From positions 1 through 7,639 of the forward strand of contig DASTWM010000247.1 of the NCBI GenBank assembly GCA_035765855.1: a DNA stretch of 7,639 nt. Direction: 5' to 3'. The DNA comes from DASTWM01 sp035765855. Lineage in GTDB: Bacteria; Chloroflexota; Chloroflexia; Chloroflexales; Roseiflexaceae. Shown here piece after piece: positions 1-5,512 of this stretch. The notes beneath the pieces are model-generated. The model saw only the letters and a list, made by a program, of their open reading frames with translations, searched no databases and was not told where the DNA came from. Made by a program: the position numbers and the translations under genes. Within the stretch, counting starts at the first letter, position 1. Each line of letters starts with the position of its first letter.

Positions 1-213
1 CATGAGGCCAATTTCGTCAATATGGCCGGACAGCAGCACGCGCGGCGCGCCACCACGCAACACCGCCAGCGTGCTGCCGCGCACGTCAGTGGTGGCCTGG
101 TCGGCAAATGTAGCGGCCTCCGCGCGCCACACGCGCGCGGCTGATGCTTCGTCACCCGACGGGCTGGCGGTAGCCATGAGCCGCTTGAGGAAGGATAATG
201 ATTGTTCGTTCAT
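1..213 (-). CDS. M42-family metallo-aminopeptidase, N-terminal fragment (runs off the window)
   Basis: Only the first 71 codons are present, from the ATG at 213-211 down to the window edge; the 3' part lies outside. The fragment opens with a helix (FLKRLMATASPSGDE) followed by VRGSTLAVLRGG and then VLLSGHIDEIGLM at residues 59-71. This pattern (an 'S..SG.E' turn, a 'D..G' strand, then 'HxDEIG') is the N-terminus of M42 aminopeptidases (glutamyl aminopeptidase/FrvX/endoglucanase-M-like). In that family the His of HxDE is a metal ligand; it is His64 here. These enzymes are typically cytoplasmic, form large dodecameric shells and trim oligopeptides. No clear Shine-Dalgarno precedes the ATG. The gene is last of four minus-strand genes, 165 bases after the TPR-like gene, and a palindromic repeat fills part of that gap, so it may have its own start of transcription. 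The family call rests on the N-terminus only. Confidence 0.83.
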   Translation of the reverse strand, partial: MNEQSLSFLKRLMATASPSGDEASAARVWRAEAATFADQATTDVRGSTLAVLRGGAPRVLLSGHIDEIGLM

Positions 214-265
214 GGGATTTACGTTTCTTTCTTTTTACACTTCCGCAGAGATAGTAACAAACATC

Positions 266-345
266 TGCCACAGGGATCACAGAGGCCACAGAGTATATGT
301 TCATGAACAATCATTTTCTCAGTATACTCTGTGATCTCAGTGGCA
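266..345. repeat. Imperfect inverted repeat with a 9-nt expansion in one arm
   Basis: The left arm 266-284 and right arm 327-345 match at 17 of 19 positions (words of the type TGCCAC..GATCACAGAG). A further TATA pairs at 294-297 with 323-326. The left arm carries 9 extra bases (285-293, GCCACAGAG) that look like a partial duplication of the neighbouring arm sequence. The loop holds a perfect 12-bp palindrome, TGTTCATGAACA, at 298-309. The element lies between the stop of the TPR-like gene and the start of the M42 gene. It may act as a terminator or processing hairpin for minus-strand transcripts, although no strong U-run follows it in that direction. Confidence 0.75.
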
Positions 346-378
346 TATTCATGCTTTTTTCAAGATAGCAGGAATCCG

Positions 379-1470
379 TTACCGCACCGTAGCGGCAGCG
401 TGGCGTTGGGGATCGTTGGCTTGCTGCTGGTAGTGCTGAAAAATGGCTTTGGCGCGCTCAAGCTCCTCGCCCGCGTCGAGCAGGCGCACGGTGGCGCGGT
501 TGGCAAACTGTAAGCCGTAGCTGCCGTAAAACTCCAGCATGTCATCCATGGCTGATTGTTCCTGCTTCAGCCCGGCCAGATAATGCGTGTGCGCCTGCTC
601 CAGCATGGGCGGCGCGTCGACATCCGACAAAGCGTTGTAGGTGTTCTCGATCTGGTCGCGCAACGTCCGCGTCGCCTCTACATGGGTGACGAGTGCGCCG
701 CCCGGCTTGCTGGTTGCCTCGCGGTAAGTCTGCACTGCCGCGCGTAATTGTTCACGCGGCGGAGCAACTTTGCTGAGGTAGGCGAGCACGGCGGCATCCT
801 GCGTGACATCGAGGTTCGACTCGAACACGGGATCCGGCACCGCCGTGGGCGCGTTCGCCTGGCTGGCAGCCTCGGCAGCCGCCGCCTGCACCGTGGCGCG
901 GTGTTCGTCGATGGTTTGCTGAAGCGTGTAATTCAGCCCCAACAGCAGCAGCCAGACGACGATCAGCGTGCTCCACACCAGCACCCATGCCCGGCTCATC
1001 TCGCGGCGCGACCGACGCCAGCCGACCCACCATGGCGCTTGCTCACGCGTTTCATGTTGCGGCGCGCGGCGGGCGCGGCGCATCCGGCGCAGTTGGCGCA
1101 GGCGGCTCCAGCGCCCGTCCGACTCCGGCTCCAGCGCTTCACTTGCGGCTGACTGCATGACGGCAGGCAGCGTTGGCGGCGCGGGCGGCTTCATCCTGCT
1201 GCGCTGCTCCAGCCATGCCAGGCCCTGAATGGCGCGCTCATTGTGCGGGTTGATCGAAAGCACCGAGCGTAAGCAGAACGCCACGCGCTCCGGCTCGTCG
1301 ATCACGCCCGACAGCCACAGCCACGCCTGCTCATGGCGCGGATCCAGTTGCACGGCGCGCGACAGCAGCACCCCGGCCATGCGCTTCTGGCCGCTGCGTG
1401 CGGCGGCGACACCACGGGTGAAAAGCTCCTGCGCCTCGCGCTGATTGGATTTGATGGCAGATTCACTCAT
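379..1470 (-). CDS. Membrane protein with cytoplasmic TPR-like repeats and an extracytoplasmic helical domain
   Basis: A 363-residue protein. Residues ~11-87 form two TPR-like helical repeats (LFTRGVAAARSGQKRMAGVLLSRAV, then AWLWLSGVIDEPE and CLRSVLSINPHNERA), a pattern I recognise from many Chloroflexota proteins. A Pro-rich stretch (94-104) and a very basic segment (121-160, many Arg) lead to one hydrophobic span at ~161-182. The positive-inside rule puts the N-terminal repeats in the cytoplasm. Residues ~185-350 are charged and helical, likely coiled-coil, and would be outside the membrane. No enzyme motif is seen, so the role is unknown; a scaffold or sensor is plausible. The ATG at 1470 is preferred over an in-frame TTG at 1494, which would add eight mostly hydrophobic residues encoded by the repeat leader. 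No Shine-Dalgarno is evident; the leader is pyrimidine-rich. It lies 81 bases after the GH18 gene, on the same strand. Confidence 0.83.
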   Translation of the reverse strand: MSESAIKSNQREAQELFTRGVAAARSGQKRMAGVLLSRAVQLDPRHEQAWLWLSGVIDEPERVAFCLRSVLSINPHNERAIQGLAWLEQRSRMKPPAPPTLPAVMQSAASEALEPESDGRWSRLRQLRRMRRARRAPQHETREQAPWWVGWRRSRREMSRAWVLVWSTLIVVWLLLLGLNYTLQQTIDEHRATVQAAAAEAASQANAPTAVPDPVFESNLDVTQDAAVLAYLSKVAPPREQLRAAVQTYREATSKPGGALVTHVEATRTLRDQIENTYNALSDVDAPPMLEQAHTHYLAGLKQEQSAMDDMLEFYGSYGLQFANRATVRLLDAGEELERAKAIFQHYQQQANDPQRHAAATVR

Positions 1471-1475
1471 ACAAT

Positions 1476-1517
1476 AACAAAGAACAAGAAACAAAGAACA
1501 GAGAACAAAGAATCAAG
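1476..1517. repeat. 14-nt tandem repeat, three copies
   Basis: Three units start at 1476, 1490 and 1504. Each begins AACAAAGAA and continues with a slightly different 5-base tail. On the minus strand the array reads as TTCTTTGTT-type pyrimidine-rich RNA and forms most of the leader immediately before the ATG of the TPR-like gene. It probably arose by slippage. It leaves no room for a normal Shine-Dalgarno. Confidence 0.8.
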
Positions 1518-1548
1518 CATTATCTTGTCATCTTGTCGCCCGCTCACC
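1518..1548 (-). repeat. GGTGAGCGGG + octamer element (short copy) behind the GH18 gene
   Basis: On the minus strand, three bases past the GH18 stop codon, comes GGTGAGCGGG (1548-1539). Two octamers follow, CGACAAGA (1538-1531) and TGACAAGA (1530-1523), then TAATG. The same decamer followed by TGACACGA octamers occurs at the 3' end of the CHAT gene (7584 onward), again in the sense direction of the upstream gene. The two copies are clearly related by sequence, differing by one base per octamer and in copy number. Confidence 0.75.
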
Positions 1549-1551
1549 TCG

Positions 1552-2814
1552 TCATGGCTCCGGCAGCACGCGATTGATGCTGCGCTGCGACTCGAACGGA
1601 TCTTGCGCGAGCTTGTTGCGAATCACCGTCCAATTTTGCGGATCTTCGCCGCCCAGCCGCCAGATCGCGATGCCCGCCAGATCGAGCCGTTGCACAAGGC
1701 TGATTTTGGCCTCCAGACCGCGGCTGGTCGAGAACCACACCTCGCGCCCGTTGTAGGTAATCCAGTTTTCCTGCACCTCGCGCCCGGCATCGCTTTCCTG
1801 CAAATTGACCGTCAGCCCGCGCGAGCGAATGATATCATTAATGATGTTCCATGTCTGGCCGTAGGCTTCGCCGCCGCCGAGCGGCCAGTTGTAGCCATAA
1901 AACGGCACGCCGATAATCACCTTCGATGGATCGACAACGCTGCTGGCGTACTCGGCAACTTCGCTGACCCAGTACACCGGCGCGACCGGGCCGGGGCCGC
2001 CGCCGCGCCAGTGGTAATCGTAGGTCATGATCCGCAGGCGGTCGACGACCTTGCCGAGCGCGGGCCAGTCCTGAAAGCCGCCCAGGCCGCCGTAGTCAGA
2101 TGTTTTGGCATGAACGGCAATCGTCAGAATCTTTTCATGCTCGTGGAGCGCCGCCGCAAGATCGGTGACAAACGCGGTGTACTCGGCGCGCAGGCTGGTG
2201 TCGAGCGCCTCGAAATCAATATCGAAGCCGTCGTAATTGTACGCTAGCACCTCGTTCACAATGTTGCGGATGTGAAGCTGGCGCGCATCAGGATTGCGCA
2301 GCAGCGCAGGCACCGGATCGACGCCGTTCACCACATTGTGGACCGACGGAATCACCAGCACGTTCTTACTGTGCGCCAGTTCCACCAGCGTCATGTCGCG
2401 CGCATCCTGCCCGAATTGCAGGCCACCGCCCGCGGTTGGCGTGTACCAAAACGGGCTGACCTCATCAATGATGTCAGCGTTTTCTTCGAAGGATTTACGA
2501 TTTTCACCAGAAAAGGAATCCGGCAGCCATGCCGCAATGTAGCGGCCGGTTTTCGGATGCACGGCGGGCGTTTGCGCGGCCCCGGCGCTGCTCACGTCTG
2601 GAAAAATCGGCGCGGCGCTCGACGTTGGCGAGAATAACGCAACACTGGTCGGCACGACGGACGTTGCGGCAGCGGTCGGCACGGTAGCCGGTGTCAGCAC
2701 TTGCTGCGCGAGACCAACCGTATTAATCGCCATGAGAACCCAACCAAAGATGGCGGAGAACAGCACCAGACCGATCAAGGTTTTGCGGACTGCGGAGAAG
2801 GAGCGACGATTCAT
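1552..2814 (-). CDS. Secreted or anchored GH18 glycoside hydrolase, YaaH/spore-cortex-lytic type
   Basis: A 420-residue protein. Residues ~11-36 are a hydrophobic signal peptide or signal anchor after a basic start (MNRRSF..VRK), ending in GLA-QQ. A Ala/Thr/Ser/Pro-rich linker (~40-84) follows, then a TIM-barrel catalytic domain (~89-405). The GH18 signature DGFDIDFE is at 195-202, with Glu202 the expected acid catalyst and Asp198/Asp200 intact. MTYDY (263-267) and AIWRLGGED (384-391) are further barrel strands typical of the family. The 'MTYDYHW.GG.PGP.AP..W' stretch and the AIWRLGGED ending match YaaH/YdhD-like enzymes that act on peptidoglycan N-acetylglucosamine bonds better than true chitinases, so a cell-wall substrate is likely. 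A short GTGAGG precedes the ATG very closely. The gene lies 106 bases after the metallopeptidase gene on the same strand and probably shares its transcript. All key residues are present. Confidence 0.92.
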   Translation of the reverse strand: MNRRSFSAVRKTLIGLVLFSAIFGWVLMAINTVGLAQQVLTPATVPTAAATSVVPTSVALFSPTSSAAPIFPDVSSAGAAQTPAVHPKTGRYIAAWLPDSFSGENRKSFEENADIIDEVSPFWYTPTAGGGLQFGQDARDMTLVELAHSKNVLVIPSVHNVVNGVDPVPALLRNPDARQLHIRNIVNEVLAYNYDGFDIDFEALDTSLRAEYTAFVTDLAAALHEHEKILTIAVHAKTSDYGGLGGFQDWPALGKVVDRLRIMTYDYHWRGGGPGPVAPVYWVSEVAEYASSVVDPSKVIIGVPFYGYNWPLGGGEAYGQTWNIINDIIRSRGLTVNLQESDAGREVQENWITYNGREVWFSTSRGLEAKISLVQRLDLAGIAIWRLGGEDPQNWTVIRNKLAQDPFESQRSINRVLPEP

Positions 2815-2920
2815 AACCTCACGTAGATGCAGTGTTGTGCTACTTCAAGGGTGCAGCACACGGCCTGCGGCACCGTTCAAGATGGTTCGAGGGAAACAGG
2901 CAATCAATCGGCATGCAGGC

Positions 2921-3286
2921 TCAGTATGCATCAAGCTCCCGCAGCCGATCATCGCTGATACCGAAAAAGTGCGCAATCTCGTGCAGCACTGTTCGGCGGA
3001 CTTGCTGGCGCAGCGCGTCACGTTCATGAAAATCATGCACCAGCGGCTCACGAAAAATCGTAATCACGTCCGGCAGCGGCGGCGCGCCACCAACACGCTC
3101 GGTAAGCGGAACCCCCTGATACAAACCGTACAGCGTGTAGCCCGGCCCAAGGCCAACCGCGCGCCGGTGTTCCCATGTCGGCGCTGCTTCGATCAGCACC
3201 TCGATGTTCTGCAAGTGCTGCGCGAACTCGGGCGGAAGTGATTCCAGCGCCTCGCGCACGGTTTGTTCAAATGTTCTTTCGTCCAT
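2921..3286 (-). CDS. Small zincin-like metallopeptidase (PF06262-type, HExxHxxGxxD)
   Basis: A 121-residue protein of the usual length for this family of small minimal zincins (formerly DUF1025). The zinc site is HEIAHFFGISD at 102-112: His102 and His106 bind zinc, Glu103 is the catalytic base and Asp112 is the third-ligand candidate of the HExxHxxGxxD pattern. Upstream, GLGPGYTLYGLYQGVPLTER (46-65) and the VITIFREPL strand (74-82) are typical of the family. There is no signal peptide, so it should be cytoplasmic. The natural substrate is not established for the family as far as I know. The ATG at 3286 lies about 20 bases from the predicted transcription start, with no convincing Shine-Dalgarno, so initiation may be near-leaderless. 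It is the first gene of the minus-strand group and sits directly behind a consensus promoter. Confidence 0.9.
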   Translation of the reverse strand: MDERTFEQTVREALESLPPEFAQHLQNIEVLIEAAPTWEHRRAVGLGPGYTLYGLYQGVPLTERVGGAPPLPDVITIFREPLVHDFHERDALRQQVRRTVLHEIAHFFGISDDRLRELDAY

Positions 3287-3312
3287 ACAGTGTACTGCTC
3301 ACTTAGGCGCTT

Positions 3313-3342
3313 ATTATATGCGGCGCGGTTGGAATGTGTCAA
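3313..3342 (-). promoter_or_regulatory. Consensus sigma-70-type promoter for the minus-strand genes
   Basis: Read on the minus strand, TTGACA (3342-3337) and TATAAT (3318-3313) are both perfect hexamers, separated by 18 bases. The predicted start near 3306 leaves a leader of about 20 bases before the ATG of the metallopeptidase gene. It probably drives the metallopeptidase, the GH18 gene and perhaps the later genes. Confidence 0.8.
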
Positions 3343-3363
3343 GGGTTTTGAGTGACAATCGTA

Positions 3364-3431
3364 GAACGTAAAGCGCAGAGCGTAGAACATATCGCTCGTT
3401 CACTCGCGCATCCGCTCTGCGCTCTGCGTTC
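3364..3431. repeat. Palindromic intergenic element, copy 1 (between the divergent promoters)
   Basis: The left arm 3364-3382 and right arm 3413-3431 are complementary at 17 of 19 positions. The element contains ATCCGCTCTGCG (3410-3421) and GCTCTGCGTTCAT (3421-3433). Both words recur in the same orientation at 5440-5470 on the other side of the amidase gene. The element sits between the two divergent -35 boxes, 21 bases from one and 13 from the other, so it could influence both promoters. Confidence 0.72.
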
Positions 3432-3444
3432 ATTCGCTCACCGG

Positions 3445-3473
3445 TTGACGCGTGTGATCGCCCGTGCTACGAT
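3445..3473 (+). promoter_or_regulatory. Sigma-70-type promoter for the amidase gene
   Basis: TTGACG (3445-3450) and TACGAT (3468-3473) are separated by exactly 17 bases; five of six and four of six positions match consensus. A start near 3480 gives a leader of about 25 bases ending in an AGGAGA ribosome binding site. It may also drive the CHAT gene by read-through. Confidence 0.62.
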
Positions 3474-3494
3474 GTGTCGCAGGTTGTCGTTGCG

Positions 3495-3500
3495 AGGAGA
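3495..3500 (+). promoter_or_regulatory. Ribosome binding site fixing the amidase start
   Basis: AGGAGA lies 5 bases before the ATG at 3506. This favours that ATG over an in-frame GTG at 3464, which falls inside the promoter and would lie upstream of the predicted transcription start. Confidence 0.75.
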
Positions 3501-3505
3501 TACTC

Positions 3506-5401
3506 ATGCCCGATTTCCCAACCACAGGCGCGCCGCCATTCATTGATCGCATGCTGTCGGTTGCCGACTGGCTGAATTATGTGGCAAACTATGATTTTGG
3601 TCCGGTTGCGCCGACGCGCGTGGTGCTCCACCACACATGGAGCCCGACCGTCGAGCAATGGGCCGGGCTGCGCTCGCTGCAAGGCATTCAGCGGTATTAC
3701 GCTGGCCTCGGCTGGACGGCTGGGCCGCACCTGTTTGTCGGGCCGGATGGTATCTGGCTTGCCACGCCCATGCGCGACATTGGCATCCATGCGGGCGTCG
3801 GCAATTCTGGCACAATCAACGGCAGGCTGTGGTATTCGATCGGGCTTGAGATGGTAGGCGACTACGACCGCGTGCGCCCGAGCGGGCCGGTGTGGGACAA
3901 TGTGAAGGCGGTGCTGGGCGGCCTTTCGCGGCGGCTGAACATTGCGCCGCGCCAACTCATCTCGTTCCACCGCGATTATACGAATCAAAAAAGCTGCCCC
4001 GGCTGGGCCGTCACCAAAGACTGGGTGTTTGGCGAAGTGGACGCATGGTTAGCCAATCAGCAGCCACCGCCCGCGCCGCCGCCCGGCCCAATCGGGCAGC
4101 CGCCGCCCGACATCGAGCACCTGGCCGATGTGCTGCTCAACGAAGCCTACAGCCGCCGTGGCGAAGGCTTCAACAGCGACTGGGCGTTTCACCAGTACGC
4201 GGTGCAGCAGAATCTCGGCTATCCAATCGGCAAAAGCACGCAGATCGGCGCGGGCGGTAAACAGTATGCGTTTCAGCCGTTTGCGCGCGAAACGCTGTTC
4301 AATGAAGTGCCGAACTGGGGCGATGTGCGGCGCATGTCGGAACTGCTGGGCGGCAGCATCCCGCCGGGCGGCCTGGGGCGCGCGCTGCTGGAAGCGACTT
4401 ACCGCGCGGGCGGCGCGACATTTCACCCCGATTGGGCGTTTCACCAGTACGCGCTGGCGGGCAACCTCGGCCCGCCGATTGGCGAAAGCGCGACGATCAC
4501 GGTGGATGGCGTGCAGTACGCGTTTCAGGTGTTCGCTACCGAGACCATTTACAATCGCGTGCCGAACTGGAGCGACATTCAACGCCTGAGCGCGCTCGGC
4601 AACACCAGTGATCAGGCGCTCATGCACCTGCGTGATACGTTGCTCACGCAGACTTATGCCCGCGCGGGCGTGGTCTACCATCCTGACTGGGCCTTTCACC
4701 AGATCGCGCGCGGCCTGAATCTCGGCGCGCCGCTATCCAACTCGTATCGCCTGACGACTGGCCCGGCAGCTTACGCTATTCAGGTGTATGCTACCGACAC
4801 ATTGTATAATGTTATTCCGAATTGGAGCGACGTGCATCGTGCCAGCGAGCTACTCGCGCCTCATGCCGCGACGTTGGGCGTGCGTGAAACCACGCGCCGC
4901 CCGTTGACGGCGCTCCTGTCACCGAACGCGCAGCTTGAACCCGCGCCCGCGCCGTTTCACATCCTGCATTATGCTGCCCCACGCGCCGATCTGGCGGCAT
5001 ACAGCGACCGCGCGGGCAAGCCGATTGAATTGATTGTGCTGCACAGCGACGCGCTGCCCGCCGAGCAGGCGCTCGCTAGCATGACGGCGTTCAAGTCCAG
5101 AGCCATGGTGCATTACTATCTGCCATTGGACGGCTCGATCTACCAACTGCTTGACGACGAGTATGCCGCATGGCACGCGGGCATGGACGAGTGGAACGGG
5201 CAGCGCCAGAACATCAATCTGATCAGCCTGGGCGTGATGCTGCAACGCGGACCTGACGGCTACGCCCAACCACAACTGAACGCGCTGGCATGGCTGCTCA
5301 ACACGCTGCGGCAGCGCTACGATCTTCCGCCCGAGGCGGTCGTGCGCTGGGGCTCGCTCGACTCGCGCCACGGCAGCGATGCGGCGGATGTGCCGGAGTG
5401 A
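3506..5401 (+). CDS. Modular N-acetylmuramoyl-L-alanine amidase: catalytic domain, three WAFHQ repeats, degenerate second amidase domain
   Basis: A 631-residue protein in three parts. (1) Residues ~35-185 are an Amidase_2/PGRP/T7-lysozyme-like zinc amidase, expected to cut the bond between muramic acid and L-alanine in peptidoglycan. Expected ligands are His42 (VVLHHTW), His155 (SFHRDY) and Cys164 (KSCPG); Lys162 matches the catalytic Lys of T7 lysozyme and Glu115 lies in YSIGLEMVG. (2) After a Pro-rich linker (187-201) come three repeats at ~206-281, 290-364 and 375-450. Each has DWAFHQ, NLGxP, an aromatic/Ala strand and (V/I)PNW(G/S)D(V/I); they probably bind wall polymer, but that is inferred. 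(3) Residues ~484-631 resemble a second amidase domain (IVLHSD, HYYLPLDGSIYQL, AWHAG, ISLGVML), but the second zinc His and the conserved Glu are replaced, so it is probably inactive. No signal peptide is seen. The start is set by AGGAGA. The CHAT gene follows on the same strand. Confidence 0.9.
   Translation: MPDFPTTGAPPFIDRMLSVADWLNYVANYDFGPVAPTRVVLHHTWSPTVEQWAGLRSLQGIQRYYAGLGWTAGPHLFVGPDGIWLATPMRDIGIHAGVGNSGTINGRLWYSIGLEMVGDYDRVRPSGPVWDNVKAVLGGLSRRLNIAPRQLISFHRDYTNQKSCPGWAVTKDWVFGEVDAWLANQQPPPAPPPGPIGQPPPDIEHLADVLLNEAYSRRGEGFNSDWAFHQYAVQQNLGYPIGKSTQIGAGGKQYAFQPFARETLFNEVPNWGDVRRMSELLGGSIPPGGLGRALLEATYRAGGATFHPDWAFHQYALAGNLGPPIGESATITVDGVQYAFQVFATETIYNRVPNWSDIQRLSALGNTSDQALMHLRDTLLTQTYARAGVVYHPDWAFHQIARGLNLGAPLSNSYRLTTGPAAYAIQVYATDTLYNVIPNWSDVHRASELLAPHAATLGVRETTRRPLTALLSPNAQLEPAPAPFHILHYAAPRADLAAYSDRAGKPIELIVLHSDALPAEQALASMTAFKSRAMVHYYLPLDGSIYQLLDDEYAAWHAGMDEWNGQRQNINLISLGVMLQRGPDGYAQPQLNALAWLLNTLRQRYDLPPEAVVRWGSLDSRHGSDAADVPE
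4121..4855 (+). repeat. Three in-frame ~84-codon repeats inside the amidase gene
   Basis: The repeats correspond to protein residues ~206-281, 290-364 and 375-450. The most conserved DNA stretch, encoding DWAFHQ, starts at 4178, 4430 and 4685, so the periods are 252 and 255 bases. Copies 1 and 2 are identical at 23 of 24 bases there. Copy 3 is more diverged (for example QIA instead of QYA). This indicates internal duplication with the first two copies more alike at this site. Confidence 0.85.
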
Positions 5402-5410
5402 TAGGGTGGC

Positions 5411-5472
5411 GGATGAACGCATAACGTAGAGCGTAAATCATCCGCTCTGCGATTTACGCTCTGCGTTCATCC
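5411..5472. repeat. Palindromic intergenic element, copy 2: long hairpin with a 7-nt bulge
   Basis: The left arm is 5411-5421 plus 5429-5439 and the right arm is 5451-5472. All 22 base pairs are perfect, broken only by the extra 7 bases TAACGTA (5422-5428) in the left arm; the loop is 11 bases. It shares two words with the element at 3364-3431 in the same order and orientation, with 7 extra bases (5451-5457) between them. It starts 10 bases after the amidase stop codon. It could stabilise the upstream transcript or attenuate read-through into the CHAT gene, but no clean U-tract follows. Confidence 0.8.
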
Positions 5473-5476
5473 GTCG

Positions 5477-5506
5477 TCCTTCATCTTTCTGCTTTTTCAT
5501 GAAGGA
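5477..5506 (+). promoter_or_regulatory. Possible stem masking the CHAT ribosome binding site
   Basis: TCCTTCAT (5477-5484) can pair perfectly with ATGAAGGA (5499-5506) across a 14-base loop. This covers five of the six bases of the AAGGAG Shine-Dalgarno (5502-5507), which stands 5 bases before the ATG at 5513. An eight-pair, AU-rich stem is only modestly stable, so regulation by it is a guess. Confidence 0.3.
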
Positions 5507-5507
5507 G
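5502..5507 (+). promoter_or_regulatory. Ribosome binding site of the CHAT gene
   Basis: AAGGAG ends 5 bases before the ATG at 5513, which fixes the start. Two other nearby ATGs (5499 and 5509) are in other frames: the first overlaps the binding site and the second lies one base after it. Confidence 0.8.
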
Positions 5508-5512
5508 CATGT

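Noticed and set aside
2..334. A 110-codon open frame on the plus strand
   Set aside because: It is antisense to the M42 start and runs through the palindromic repeat; the M42 reading (HIDEIG) is far better supported.
1471..1494. Upstream TTG start for the TPR-like protein adding 8 residues
   Set aside because: The extra residues come from the tandem-repeat leader; the ATG at 1470 is the simpler start.
1333..2247. A 304-codon open frame on the plus strand
   Set aside because: It lies antisense to the TPR-like and GH18 genes, crosses an intergenic repeat, and its product has no recognisable motif. It reflects high-GC codon use on the other strand.
2815..2920. Promoter or terminator between the metallopeptidase and GH18 genes
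   Set aside because: Only weak matches were seen: a TTGAAG-17-TACGTG pair and short 6-bp stems (for example GCCTGC/GCAGGC). Nothing is strong enough to call.
3464..3505. Upstream GTG start for the amidase adding 14 residues
   Set aside because: It lies inside the predicted promoter, upstream of the predicted transcript start, and lacks a ribosome binding site, whereas the ATG at 3506 has AGGAGA at 5 bases.
3506..5401. Amidase as a prophage endolysin
   Set aside because: No holin, structural or integrase genes are visible in the window, and the gene has its own sigma-70-type promoter. It cannot be excluded beyond the window.
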